Source: Mytilus trossulus (taxonomy: Eukaryota; Mollusca; Bivalvia; Mytilida; Mytilidae). Taken from it: 64,000 nt of DNA. The translations under genes and the position numbers were made by a program. The stretch's first letter is position 1. Each line of letters starts with the position of its first letter. The DNA is taken from assembly GCF_036588685.1 (NCBI RefSeq), contig NC_086374.1, forward strand, positions 24,420,886 to 24,484,885. Reading direction: 5' to 3'. The notes below the pieces were generated by a model. It was not told where the DNA came from, did not search any database, and saw only the letters and a program-made list of their open reading frames with translations. Of this stretch, positions 44,018 to 55,792 are shown one piece after another.

Positions 44018-44190
44018 TGACTTATTTAGCAACTATCCAGGTAAATATCTTTCAGTGATTTCAAAAAATTCGCAAGGGTTCCGCGGGTCCCAATGTCTTG
44101 CCTACTTTTGCTGTTAATAGCAGGCTCAACAAAAAATAAGGAAAAATCCTGCCGATACTATCGTTTGATTGTACGAAGCTTCTGTCCAAA
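44018..44190. repeat. Second copy of the 42060-42240 repeat
   Basis: Direct orientation; see 42060-42350. Differences include the word after the shared 'ggttccgcgg'. Confidence 0.8.
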
Positions 44191-44511
44191 TTTGGTAAAA
44201 ATCCAGCATAGTTTATGAATCTAATAAATGTTTTATAAAACTTAACTTTACAAGACTGAAAGAAAAACTAAGTTCATTTACAAGTAAAATACGGATAAAC
44301 AGGTACAAAATTTCCTTTTCTTTGGTTACATCTTCTGACATCAGACTCGGACTTCTCTCGACTGAATTTTATTGTGCGTATCGTTATGTTTTTACTTTTC
44401 TACATTGGCTAGAGGTATAGGTAAGGGTGGAGATCTCGCAAACATGTTTAACCCCGCCGCATTTTTGCGCCTGTTTCAAGTCAGGAGCCTGGCCTTAGTT
44501 AGTTCATTATT

Positions 44512-45166
44512 GGGTGCAATCAACAGTTTTTTACGTGACGTCATTCTGTAACAGGGCATGTAATAGTGGACCCATCATGCAGAAGTCAGATATTCATAGT
44601 TATATAGATATCTATACATCAATGGAAAGATAATTCTATGAACTTTCTGAATAAATAAAAAAAAATCCAACATCTCTTGTTTAAACATGCAAATTGGTAC
44701 AAGTTATCAGCTGGAAATTAGGCATTTCCCCCCTAAAAAACCTTAAAAACAGACCACCTTTGGACACACGGATCAGTAACCTGTGCATATATTTGAGATT
44801 TCTTATAATATGCATTTCGAAGAGCTTGTCCGGCTGATTTAAGAAAATGTAGTTTCAGCCTACGTTCGCCTGCTCCGAAAGGAGCTATCTTACCTGACAA
44901 ATCAAAGTGCTTTTTGCAACAGGTGAAAATCAGCTGTTTATGGAGTTGCCTCCCATATAGTAGGAAGTCACAAAAACATTTTTTTTTTTTAAATCTTGAC
45001 AAAAGTGGCATTTTAATTGAACTTCAATATATGTTTTTCACATTGAACATAAAAAACAATCAACTTTTTCATTTAGTGGTATATAAATAGCAGGGAATTC
45101 CATCAGTATGTAAATCTCACTGGGGAAATACCCCTAGTTTTTAGTACGAAACTGTTTATAGCACCC
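44512..45166 (-). mobile_element. TIR element, copy B (655 bp), opposite orientation to 688-1342
   Basis: Left end GGGTGCAATCAACAGTTT, right end AAACTGTTTATAGCACCC. Shares the interior with copy A, including 'aggctacgttcgcctgctcc'. The minus-strand frame 44733-45011 is internal to the element and not a gene. A full CRE palindrome TGACGTCA lies near its left end (about 44535). Confidence 0.7.
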
Positions 45167-45179
45167 ATTACTAAACTAG

Positions 45180-45335
45180 TAATATATATTAGTTTTGGGA
45201 CCAGTTGAAGGACGCCTCCGGGTGCGATAATTTTTCGCTACATTGAAGACGTTGGTGACCTGCTGTTGTTTTCCTATGGTCGGGTTGTTGTCTTTGACAC
45301 ATTCCCCATTTCCATTCTCAATTTTATTATTCTGT
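45180..45335 (-). repeat. Dispersed repeat, 'TTGAGAATGGAAATGGGGAA' family, reverse copy
   Basis: Reverse complement of the 27738 / 49825 family: 'cgggttgttgtctttgacacattccccatttccattctcaa'. Confidence 0.8.
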
Positions 45336-45849
45336 TCTAGTTCGGTACAAATCCAGGATAGTTTAAGAAAGTTATTAAATTTTGAAGACTTTAATTAACC
45401 AAAGAGTACATGTTTTGTTTCCAGGCAGAAAAACTAAGAAATTTATTATAAACCATGAATTTGACTGGAACTTCAATTTGCAGACCCTCTTTCAAGAGGT
45501 AAACCCTCATTTGAAATAAGACCCAATATTGTCAGTGATGATTAAACGAGTATTTTTCAGTTTGTAACATTAAATATAAACTTTGGTCCTCTCTGTATCA
45601 TTGCTAGTCTTTTTCTCTCTGGTTTATATCCATCAGATTTTCAATGACTGCTTCACATATTAGTAAACATTTGTTACCTTTGTCCAACATTGTCTAGAAA
45701 ACTTTACCATGACAAAATCTTACAATGGAACATTAAGACAATAACATTTGTTCTGACGAAGAGCACAAAATTTGGTCTAAATATTTAATTCACAATCTGA
45801 CATTTTTTTCACTATATTCTCTTTACAGGCAGTTTTTTATCCCGCTTGA

Positions 45850-46000
45850 ACTTTTTTTTAAGATTGGTCATTTCATAGCCTTGCTAGTCAGTATGGGTTT
45901 GGCTTATTGCTGTTCAAATCTTCTACATTTTGGTCTATGGTGGAGAGGTGTCTCATTGGCAATCACACCACATCTTCTTTTCTTGATATTTTAATGTATA
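45850..46000. repeat. Dispersed repeat
   Basis: 'ggtcatttcatagccttgctagtcagtatgggtttggc ... gtctcattggcaatcacaccacatcttctt'. Related to about 14815-14900. 45336-45849 and 46001-46333 show no gene. Confidence 0.5.
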
Positions 46001-46333
46001 TTTATTATTTTGTTTACTTATACTGTAAATTCAGAAATTAAATAGCAATCTTTTTATCATAGCCAAAATGCCACAGGGTTATAATCATTTTAATTTAAAC
46101 TTGTATTTTGAAATTCTTTATATCATTTATACTAGATTGCAAAAAATTAAATCCCACCCAAGTGTAAAATGACAAAATTGCAATAATAAATGCATGCACA
46201 AATTTCTGAATTTACAGTTAACAAAGTATGTTCGATGTCAATGATCCAGCAACCAGAAGACAACAAAATCACTAAACTCATCATTGTTTCTTTATGAAAT
46301 GTATTTCAACTTTTTATAGCTGTAAAGGTTATT

Positions 46334-46731
46334 CAATAGACCACTTTCGAGTTCATCCGTCACCGGCAAAAACTCGTCAATTATACACGCCTTTATGACG
46401 TCATTTACCAGATAGAGGGGCTCGCCTGTATCCCTGCACTATTAACGTTCATCAAGCGTCTTGGTGATCGTCTTTGTGCAGGATAAACTAGAAATAATGG
46501 TTGCTCTGTAGGTACTTACTGACATTTCCCTAATGACAGCAGTGTTGATTGTCAATTTTGAGAATTCAATTTGCCGAATAATTTGTACAATATAGAATTA
46601 TAGTTTTCCAACCACTCGCTCAACATTGGAAGGAAGTGACGACGCCCCTAAACGCACAAATGACGATGATAAAGGCGCGTATAATTGACGAGTTTTTTCC
46701 GGTGACGGATGAACTCGAAAGTGGTCTATTG
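46334..46731. mobile_element. TIR element with 60-bp inverted ends
   Basis: The left end CAATAGACCACTTTCGAGTT is answered by the reverse complement at the right end; matching continues inward for about 60 bp ('catccgtcaccgg', 'aactcgtcaattata'). 398 bp, no transposase. The interior has a CRE palindrome at about 46395. No clear target-site duplication seen. Confidence 0.85.
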
Positions 46732-46734
46732 ACA

Positions 46735-46996
46735 GAACATGGTGTCAAAGTGGTAGTAAACAAGAATGTGTCCATAGTACACCAATGCCCCACTCACACT
46801 ATCATTTTCTATGTTCAGTGGACTGTGATATTTGGGTCAAAATCTAATTTTGGATTTGAATTAAAAAGATCTTATAGGGAACATCTGTACTAAGTTTCAA
46901 GTTGATTGGACTTCATCAAAATCTACCTCGACTAAAAACTTTAACTTGAAGCTTGACAGACCAGAAAACATGCCTCTCTACTATGGAAGGTGGGGC
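46735..46996 (-). repeat. Reverse copy of the 'TGCCCCACCTACGATAGTAG' family
   Basis: Starts 'aacaagaatgtgtccatagtac' and ends 'ctactatggaaggtggggca', the reverse of 6345-6835. It directly abuts the TIR element on its left. Confidence 0.8.
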
Positions 46997-47019
46997 ATAA
47001 AAATTGTCAACAGAGTGCA

Positions 47020-47640
47020 CACACTGAAATGTATCAACTTTTCTGGTCCTTTATATACAACTATTACATCAATTTGACAGCATACAAGAAAATGAGGTCA
47101 AGGTCAGATAATCCCAACTATAAGATATATGTTTGTCTTACGATAATTCTATACACCAAATAAGTTTGAAATATATTGACCTACTGCACATCAGAGAAAC
47201 AGACTTAACCAGGATAACTTTACTGATCAATGAACCATGAAAATGAGGTCAAGGTCAGATGATAATTGCCCCGACAGACATATACAAATTACAATCATTC
47301 CAAACACAAAATCAAGTTGACCTATTGCAAATGCTATTAGAAATGGAGACAAAAAAAAATTTAACATTCAGCAATGACATGTAAAAATGAGGTCAAGGTC
47401 AAACAAACATGACAGACTGAAATGAACATAATAAACTATTTTCATAGACCTATTACATGCAGTATAAGAACAGACCAAAACACAAGAACTTAAGTAAAAA
47501 CACTGAACCTTCAAAACGAGGTCACGGTCATATGACACATACCAGATGGACATGTACACCCTACAATCGTTCCTTACACAAAACATAGTAGACCTATTGC
47601 ATGCAGTATTAACAAATGGGGAATGTGTCAATGGGACACA
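47020..47640. repeat. 'AGGTCAAGGTCA' dispersed family, reverse orientation, about five units
   Basis: Units recur every 110-130 bp with 'gaaaatgaggtcaaggtcagat' followed by 'ctacaat.att..acacaaa' and 'gacctattgca'. TCAAGGTCA is exact at about 47098, 47250 and 47391. Confidence 0.8.
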
Positions 47641-48320
47641 GATGATGCCCCTGCTTGCATATCATATGAATTTGTAAGGGGATATAACTGAAAACCAGAA
47701 CAAGTGGCACCACCCAAATTTGCAATTGATCGGAGTTTGTGGTAATAAGCATTGTGTATAGGGTTCATAACATTTGGTTGAGGCAAACTTAGGTCAGAGA
47801 ACAGAAAAAAAAAATCCATTTGTACTGGGACATAACTCTTTTAAAAACAGTAAAAGTGTCACTGTGACCCCACCAAAATGCAAACTTGATCAGTATTTTG
47901 TAGTATTAGCCATTGTGTATAAGTTTCATCACATTCAGTTAAGGCAAACCAAAGTAAATCAAGTAAGAGAAACAAAAACTAATTTTTCAGCAATTTTTTA
48001 AAATTTGTAAATTGGCATAACTCTCGAATTTTAAGTCGCAACACCAAAATTCAAACTCGATGTGTGATTTGTGGTAATAACCCTTGTGTACTAGTATCAT
48101 CATATTCGGTGGAAGATCAAATAAGAGAATGGAAACAAATTTTTCAGCAATTTTCTTTTCGTAAAGGAGGACAACTCTCAAACTGTCAAAGTGGCGCCAT
48201 CAAAATTTATACTTGATCTGTGATTTTGGTAACAAGTATTTTGTATAAGTTTCATATCATTTGGTAAAGGCAAACCTACGTTAGAGAATGGAAACCAACT
48301 TTGGGGCTTATCTACGCATG
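47640..48320. repeat. Diverged tandem repeat, about 155-170 bp, four units
   Basis: Units share 'cataactct..aa', 'ccaaaatt..aacttgat', 'tttgtggtaataa.c.ttgtgtata' and 'catattcggt..aggcaaa'. Noncoding. Confidence 0.7.
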
Positions 48321-48349
48321 TACAGACATACTTGGGTAAAACAGACCAA

Positions 48350-48905
48350 AACACAAAAGCTTCACTATAACCACTGAACCATACATTATAAATGAGGTAA
48401 AAGTCATATGATTCGTCACTTTTACACCTTACAATCAATCCATTCACCAAATATAGTAGACATATTGCTTATACATGGTAGTACTAGATATTGACTAAAC
48501 CATGCACAAAAAACCTTGTTCACTGATCCATGAAATGAGGTCAAGGTAGATTGGAAACTGTCTGACAGACATGAGAACCTTGCCAGGTAAGCAAATACTA
48601 AAAATCAACTTTTTTTTTACAAGTAGTCCCTGAAACCTGAAAATGAGGACTTTATAACATAAAGGCATCTTTATACAAAGTATGAAAGATTCAGTTCTAC
48701 CTTCTAAAATACAGCTTTTTAAGAAGTGAGGGAACTCTGCTGCCAGATCACTGAAAACTGGGCCCAAAATCAAAAATCTAAATGCATGTTTAGATTCAAC
48801 ATATCAAAGAACCCAAAGTATTTAATTTTTGTTAAAATCCAACTTAGTTTATTTTGGACCCCAATTTGGACCAACTTGAAAACGGAGCCCATAATAAACA
48901 AGAGG
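48350..48905. repeat. Mixed dispersed repeats
   Basis: 48350-48700 is the 'gaggtcaagg' family. 48770-48905 is the 'ttcaacatatcaaagaaccc ... ttggaccaacttgaaaac' family, also at 49555-49800, 50085-50165 and 51220-51430. Confidence 0.65.
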
Positions 48906-48964
48906 CTGTCACAACGACAGCAAACCGGATTTCTTAATATATATTTGTGTCCTGGCAATATTAC

Positions 48965-49530
48965 AAGAACCATTACTGATGAATGGTGAAAGTGAAATCG
49001 TCAATATCAAATTTGACCTCCATTTTGTCATCAGTATCAACATATTAAAATTTGAAAAGCTTAGATTGAATGGTTCATGAGTAAATGCAACAACGTGAAT
49101 GGAAACGCCATTTTTCAATCTTTCAAGGACCATAACTCCTGAACGGTAAATGTCAAAATCTTCATTATTGAACTTGACCTCTATTTTGTCATCAGTAACA
49201 ACATATTAAAATTTGGGAAGCTTTGGTAGAACAGTTCATGTGTAAATGCACAGACACGACTGGAAACTCCATTTTTCAATCTTTCAAGAACCTTAACTCC
49301 TGAACGGTAAAAGTCAAAATCGCCATTATTGAACTTGACCTCCATTTTGTCATCAGTAACAACATATTGAAATTTGGGAAGCTTTGGTAGATCACTTCAT
49401 GCGTAAATGCACGGACACGACTGGAAACTCCATTTATCCATCTTTCAAGAACCATAACTCCTGAACGGTAAAAGTAAAAATCGCCATTATTGAACTTGAC
49501 CTTCATTTAGTTGTCAGTAACAACATATTA
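48965..49530. repeat. Tandem repeat of 160-161 bp, about 3.4 units
   Basis: The word GAACGGTAAA (GAATGGTGAA in the first unit) recurs at 48981, 49141, 49302 and 49463: steps of 160, 161 and 161 bp. Each unit carries 'cctccattttgtcatcagtaacaacata'. Confidence 0.9.
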
Positions 49531-49824
49531 AAATGTCACAAAAATCCGGTTAAAAATCTAAATATATGTCAAGATTCAGGATATCAAAGAACCCCACAAT
49601 TCTTTTCTGTTGGACCCTTTGAACTGTCATGTATACCAATTTGAAAACGGGACCAAAAAAATTGAGAAACTAAATACAATTAGATTCAGCATATCAAAAG
49701 ACACCAATAATTATGATGAAATCAAATAAAGTTTAATTTTGGACCCTTTTGACCTCAATGTAGACTGGATAATGGGGACCAAAAATCTAAATACATGATT
49801 AGATTCAGCATATCAAAGAATAAA

Positions 49825-50030
49825 ATTGAGAATGGAAATGGGGAATGTGTCAAAGAGACAACAACCCGACCAAATAAAAAAACAACAGCAGACAGAAGGT
49901 CACCAACAGGTCTTCAATGTAGCTAGAAATTCCCGCACCCGGAGGGGTCCTTCAGCTGGCCCCTAAACAAATATATACTAGTTCAGTGATAATGAACGCC
50001 ATACTTATTTCCAAATTGTACACAAGAAAC
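49825..50030 (+). repeat. Dispersed repeat, 'TTGAGAATGGAAATGGGGAA' family, longest copy
   Basis: Runs from 'attgagaatggaaatgggg' through 'cccgcacccggaggggtccttcagctggcccctaaa' to 'gataatgaacgccatact'. Confidence 0.85.
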
Positions 50031-50439
50031 TAAAATAAAAAAACCTCCATATGTTTACATTTTGTTGAAATAAAAAAATCTAAGTACCAAGAAATCAATT
50101 TTTGTTAAAATCCAATTAGTTTAATTTGGACCTACTTGAAAACTGGATCCCCATAATCAACAAGGTGCTTCGCAGGGTGCAGCTTTAACGACACCAGTGG
50201 TCAAAACCCTGAACAGTTGGGGCAAATTTGGTCACAATATTTAAGCTTGATACTGTCTGAATTTGGATTGTGATCAAATGTTTGACATAAAATAGGTTTT
50301 TGTCACAAAATAAATGTGAGCAAAGATCCAACAAGTCTATTGCACAATACTGTGCAATTGAAGATTTCTTCTTAAAACTTTGCAAAATTCGAAATTTTAT
50401 AATAAAACCCCTTAGAGTAATAACCCTGAAACTTAATCC

Positions 50440-51130
50440 CATGCTTTCTTTTGTAGTATTGAACCTTGTAGTACAATTTCAGAGAGATCCATACACTTAA
50501 ACACGTTATTGTCATGATTGTTTGGAAACAAGAAACATGCTTCTTTTTAGCCCTTTTTTTAGCCCCAGTTTCTACATATTTTGGACAATTAACCCAAAAA
50601 TTAATCCCAGCCTCCCCTTTGATATATGGTACATTGTGGTACAATTTCAGAGAGATCCATACACTTAAACACGTTATTGTCTTGATTATTTGGAAACAAG
50701 AAACATGCTTCTTTTTAGCCCCAGTTCCTACATATTTTGGACAATTAACCCAAAAATTAATCCCAGCCTCCCCTTTGATATATGGTACATTGTGGTACAA
50801 TTTCAGAGAGATCCATACAATAATACACAAGTTATTGAATGGAAAATAGAAAAATGCTTGTTTTGGCCCTTAATTCCTAAACTTTGGCCTCATAACCCCT
50901 ATAATGAATTCAAACCTTGTACTTGTGGTTTTAAACATTGTGGTATAATTTCAGAGCAATTGAAATACTTGTACACAAGTCATTATCCTGAAACTAGAAA
51001 AATGTTTGTTTTGGGCCCCTTATTCCTCAACAGCTGGGACCATCATCCCCAAAAATCGATCCCAACCTTCCTTTAGTGGTATTGAACCTTCTGAGAAAAT
51101 TTCATAAAGATCTTTTCATTTAAACTAAAG
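50440..51130. repeat. Tandem repeat of 156-168 bp, about four units
   Basis: ACAATTTCAGAGAGATCCAT recurs at 50473, 50641 and 50797; the 168/156 difference is a 12-bp T/C-rich insertion. A more diverged unit follows to about 51130. All open frames here, on both strands, repeat with the unit and are not genes. Confidence 0.9.
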
Positions 51131-51387
51131 TGATTATCAGGAAACCAATGTGTCTTCGGAAGATGCAGACGACGACATCGTACCATTATACAATCCTGAA
51201 TTTTTTTGGGGGTTGTATAAGAATCTAAATATATGTTATTTCAGGATATCAGAAAACCCAAAAAATTATTTTTGTTTGACCCTTTGAACCGTAATGTAGA
51301 CCAATTTGAAAAAAAATAGAAACTAAACACAGTTAGATTTAGTATATCAAAGGACCCCAATAATTAATTTTTTTATGAAATCAAACA

Positions 51388-52075
51388 AAGATTAATGTTG
51401 TTCCTTTGGACCTCAACGTGGATCAATTTAAAAATTTCTAAAGTCGTCCAAATGTTCAATTATATTTCAATCAATTGAAATACCAAGAGGGCATAAATAT
51501 TTTTTTTTACATTGACCAATCAACCATGAAAATAAAGTAAAGGTCAGATTAAATCTACCAACAAACCTTACAAACATTCAATACACATACACCATCGTTT
51601 ACAAATATAGTTGACCTATCGCTTATATAAGATACAGACTTGACAAGTATGAAGTCTAAACCCTGATCTTCCATCCAATAAAAGGGGTTGAGATCTGTTA
51701 TAATAATTAGGTATACCAAATATAGTACTATTTAGCTATTACTAATGCATGTGTATTACATGTACACATGTCCAGAAAACTAGACATTATTTTCAAATCA
51801 ACCAGTCACTAAAATAGAAAATGAGGTCAAGGACAGTGAACATATGGCAATGGAAAGTTCATAAGATGAAGCATCTGCATACTAGGTACAATGTATGGTG
51901 CATCCAGATCTTATTCCTTCTGAAATATAGAGATTTATACAAATAGTTAAGTCACAGAAAGATCAAGGTTTAGACTTCATACTTGTCAAGTCTGTATCTT
52001 AATAAGCAATAGGTCAATATTAAATTGATCCACATTGAGGTCCAAAGGAACAAAATTAATCTTTGTTTGATTCAT
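51388..52075. repeat. Inverted repeat pair (51388-51675 and 51960-52075)
   Basis: 'cctttggacctcaacgtggatcaattta' on the left is answered by 'taaattgatccacattgaggtccaaagg' on the right, and 'agacttgacaagtatgaagtctaaaccctgat' by 'atcaaggtttagacttcatacttgtcaagtct'. The left arm contains extra sequence, so the match is in two blocks. Confidence 0.8.
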
Positions 52076-52079
52076 ATAG

Positions 52080-53485
52080 TAATACTAATGTCTCACATTC
52101 TGCCTCTTTCTTACGGCTGTGACAATAACCTATCTAAGATCACCATTCTATCATTAAACCTTCTGTTTTAAATGTCAATAAGCAGCAATTTCAGTTGTAT
52201 TCTTGTAGGAACTGCCTGACCTTTTTTTAGTGTGTAAGTTTTTTGTTTAAATCTTTTTTTTACATTTTTTTGTTCTAAATACAATCATCTTTCATTTCAG
52301 GATATTTTTCTCCCTTGCATTTTTTGTATGTACCGTTAAATTGTCAGATTGTGAATTAACATAAGTTACCATGTTCTTCAACCATTTACTGCAGATATAT
52401 ATGCTGCACCTTGTCATGCTTGTAATGGCTCAGTTTGTTGCATTCTTCTGTAAAGATACTTATTAAAACATAGTTATGGGAAAAAAAAGGAAAATGAGAC
52501 ACTTTCTTTAAAACAAAACATTTTTAATCATGTCATTATCTTTATAATACAGTAACATGCAATATTAACAATACAATTATTTATATCAAGTAATAGCACT
52601 GCATTAAATGTAACAAATTTCAACAAATAAGTTTCTTATAATAACTATAACCTTTTTACAGATAAGTATCTGTGAATGCCCAAAAAGTAACCCAAAATTT
52701 CTTTCAAACCTTTTAAAATCCATTCTCATAAATTTCTTTGAAGAAATCAATTTTTTTGGTGAATAATTATCCATCCCAAAATTTTTGAACCCCAATTTTG
52801 AGGCTTGTGATAACAAGCATGCATTTCTGATGCCAAAAAATCTTTTTACATTACTGAAAATTTGAAAATCCCCCAATTTTTCATTTTCACAGCCTACAAC
52901 TGTATATCACCTTCTTGATACTACCCGATTTTAATTCCCGGAAACGCTTTTCTTTCTTTCTCTACATTCACTTGGCTCCAAACATTTCACCAACAGGATT
53001 CACAACTGAATAGTAAAAATTTCATCCTTAAGTAATGTGAACTTTTAAGTTATGCATAAAAGAGAATAACACAATCTTTTCTTTTTTCATTTTATTATGG
53101 TAGTTTCAGAAAAAAAAATTGTAGTTTCATAATACTGCTCATGTAAATGTATACCAAACTTCATCAAATAGAAGAATTTCATTTGAAAGCATACTTATCA
53201 TGTTTAAATGTTATTTTCTTTTAATGCATATTTCTTATATATCTAGAAGTTGGAATTTCAAAATTCTAAATCTTAAAACATAAATGAAAGGTATAACTGC
53301 ATACAAAATCTTTTATAGAATGTCATTGTGACATCTACATTACATTTTAAAAAGATGAAAAACACACTTATTAAAGTTATTTCAATGGCATTGAATGCAT
53401 TTTGTAATAATAGCAAAATAATTATACATTGTACTTCATCATTGTTCATGTGTGTGAATGATCACTGAGAAATTTTCTTCATAAA
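52080..53485. other. No gene seen
   Basis: AT-rich sequence downstream of the CREBZF-like gene. The 90-codon minus frame at 52604-52876 is Phe/Lys/Ile-rich with no family resemblance. Confidence 0.45.
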
Positions 53486-53560
53486 ACAGGGGCATATCCA
53501 GCCATTTTGAAAAGGGGGTTTCCAAGCCCCAGAACCCCCCCCCCCCTTGGATCTGCAAAT
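53486..53560. mobile_element. Shortened copy of the CAGGGGCGGATCCAG MITE family
   Basis: 'caggggcatatccagccattttgaaaagggggtt' then a C-run and 'cttggatctgc', an internal-deletion form of 10957-11107. Confidence 0.6.
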
Positions 53561-54193
53561 GTTAAAAAATTATAAAAAAAAAAAACAATTTCCAGCTACA
53601 AAGATGAACATGCAAAGGAAATGTTGTAATTTGAAACAGTATTGCTTACTGTTACAATTCTGGGTGCAAAATTTGTATAATAAACAGCAGGTAAATTTTG
53701 GGGATTTTTTTTTAAATATTCCCTTTTTTCACAACCATTGGTATTTTCATAATTTTTAATGAAAAATGATTCAACAAACATGACAAACAAAAGAAAAACT
53801 TAAATTCATGTCTATTACAAAATGTACATGATGTACATTGCATGCATAATGACTATTTATACAGAGAATACAGGGATATATTTTAAATCATATTTTTGCC
53901 ATAGAAAACTAGCAGAAAAATTTGAATTTGTTACAAATCTTGCTATATAAACTTTGAATATTTTTTTTACACATGCAGCCTCAAATTTATAGAATAAAAC
54001 TTGAATAAAGGATAACCATGATAACCATTTACATTTAGCCAAAAAGTGCAAAAAGGATGTAGAATTTATTCATATCAAAACATTTTTAAACTGTCTGAAA
54101 TACTTTTGGAAAATAGTAAGTATCAAATCCCCCTTTAAGAGACAATTTCACCTTTCCTTATTAGAAAAGGTGGTGTCATGAAAGAGACCTTAC

Positions 54194-54260
54194 CAAATAT
54201 GGTAAAGAGCTGAAGAATTGGTATCCTATCAGCCTTCAGGTTCTCAATGGTATCAGCAAT
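54194..54260 (-). other. Candidate orphan coding exon
   Basis: Between a good acceptor (CTTTTGACAG) and donor (G|GTAAGG) on the minus strand, 67 nt read IADTIENLKADRIPILQLF and TIF without a stop. Third positions and composition look coding and it stands out from the AT-rich surroundings. It lies 0.5 kb downstream of the CREBZF-like stop on the same strand: an alternative 3' exon of that gene, or an exon of another gene whose rest I cannot see. Not recognised. Confidence 0.4.
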
Positions 54261-54787
54261 CTGTCAAAAGAACTGTAATAGTCATTAGAATAATCTTCAT
54301 AAATCAATTTACAACATATATCTAAATACAGTTTTAGGCTTTAAATCTGTCCATTATCTGAAGAGTTTCAAAATGTATATTTTCTTCTATATATGAGGCA
54401 TTTATATGGCAATGTTGACTATGACAATGATGGTAATTTTACATATCTTTACTGACTTTCAAAAACTTTACATTATTTTCAAAAAGCCTAAAACAGTTTA
54501 CAATATTATTTTATGAATTATTTAAAGTTAATATATAATACATGATCATGATACATTGTATACATGTATATACATATGTTCACTTTTTACAAATATTCAA
54601 ACCATTTTTTTGTAATTGTTAAAACCTTAACTCGGTGCTGTGATCATTTATAGCACCATTGTACTTTACCAGTATTCACAGTTGACCTTCCAATAGGATT
54701 AGTCTATGCCCAGTTGATGGACATAACAAACATATATGTACATTTGTACATAATTGCCTCATCCTCATTTAAACAAATGAATTGGTT

Positions 54788-55792
54788 TCAACTGCTACTT
54801 CCTTGTGCATTCCTTGAACATGATGCACAAAACTCCAAAGACACATTTTCGTTCTCAACATGAAGACAAACTCCTGCAGATTTTGATTTCTTGCAATGTT
54901 TAGATTTCCCTTGATAGTCATGGTCATGTGCAGCACTTCTTTTGCGTTCCCTAAAAGAACTTGTTAGTTTGACATTGGCATTTGGAATGTTTTTGAGCAA
55001 GTTTGACAATGTACTTTGATTCGCTAGAACACTTTTAAGATATTCTACTTCTTCCTCAAGAGCATTTTTGTGATGCTCCAGCTTACCCATTTTGTCATTT
55101 AAATTGGCATTTTCAGATTGTAATGAACCAACTTCATCTTCTAGATTCTTAATATATGCCTTTTTCTTTTCACGATTCATTTTGGCTTGTTTCGCATTTT
55201 TCTGGTTTTTCTCATCAATGGCTTCAATGATCTCTTTATCTATCTGAAACCTTGATGTTGTCCTTGGCGCAGTTATTACTTTGATCACTTTAACAGCTGG
55301 TAAAGTAGAGAACTTGTTATTTTTTGTGTCACTGGTGATAACTGGATTTGGCTTTGCTACAGTTGTTTTGGAAGGAACTCGCTTCTGGCAATCGTTATCT
55401 GAATCCTGGGAGGTATTTGACACTTGACGGTCATATTCGGCTGAATAACTTGGAATAACTGGTGAAACAGACACAATGCTTGCTACTTCCAAATCAGTAG
55501 CATCATTACTGTCAGTTTCACTAGCTAAGTAATTAGATAGTTCGGTGTCCAACAGATTGTCAAAATTTTCAAAGCACGGAGGGGACAGAGCTTTGAAAGA
55601 AATGTCATCTTCAAAGTCAGATATTATTGAATGCTGTGGACTACTCATAATACTAACCCCACTGTCTGATTCGTGGTATGGTGATTTCTTCAATGCATCA
55701 TCTTTCTGTTCACCAAAGTTGATGTCCACATTGATGATGCCGGTGTCCATTAGGTCATCTAGTAAACAAGGAGCAGATATTAACCTTTCCAT
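54788..55792 (-). CDS. CREBZF: bZIP transcription factor, CREBZF (Zhangfei)-like
   Basis: Single uninterrupted exon, 334 residues. The acidic, Ser-rich N-terminus (DSGVSIMSSPQHSIISDFED) suits an activation or regulatory region. The basic region, about 195-215, reads KNAKQAKMNREKKKAYIKNL: N-A-x-x-A-x-x-N-R, with Asn where most bZIPs have Ser or Cys, as in vertebrate CREBZF. The zipper, about 214-255, has leucine/valine heptads, then YLKSVLANQSTLSNLLKNI, which resembles the YLRAVLANETGLARLL block that marks CREBZF. The C-terminal GVCLHVENENVSLEFCASC also recalls that family. CREBZF proteins are nuclear ATF/CREB-family cofactors that heterodimerise and repress or modulate stress-response transcription. 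Head to head with UBE2Z. Orthology is by eye. Confidence 0.82.
   Translation of the reverse strand: MERLISAPCLLDDLMDTGIINVDINFGEQKDDALKKSPYHESDSGVSIMSSPQHSIISDFEDDISFKALSPPCFENFDNLLDTELSNYLASETDSNDATDLEVASIVSVSPVIPSYSAEYDRQVSNTSQDSDNDCQKRVPSKTTVAKPNPVITSDTKNNKFSTLPAVKVIKVITAPRTTSRFQIDKEIIEAIDEKNQKNAKQAKMNREKKKAYIKNLEDEVGSLQSENANLNDKMGKLEHHKNALEEEVEYLKSVLANQSTLSNLLKNIPNANVKLTSSFRERKRSAAHDHDYQGKSKHCKKSKSAGVCLHVENENVSLEFCASCSRNAQGSSS

Noticed and set aside
44733-45011. 92-codon minus-strand frame
   Set aside because: Lies wholly inside a TIR element whose other copy does not keep the frame.
48965-49530. Possible CRISPR array
   Set aside because: Repeats are 160 bp and contiguous, with no short-repeat/unique-spacer layout, in a eukaryotic genome.
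50372-50849. Frames of 152 and 111 codons on both strands with repeated segments
   Set aside because: Both are products of the 156-168-bp tandem array; the protein repeats follow the DNA unit.
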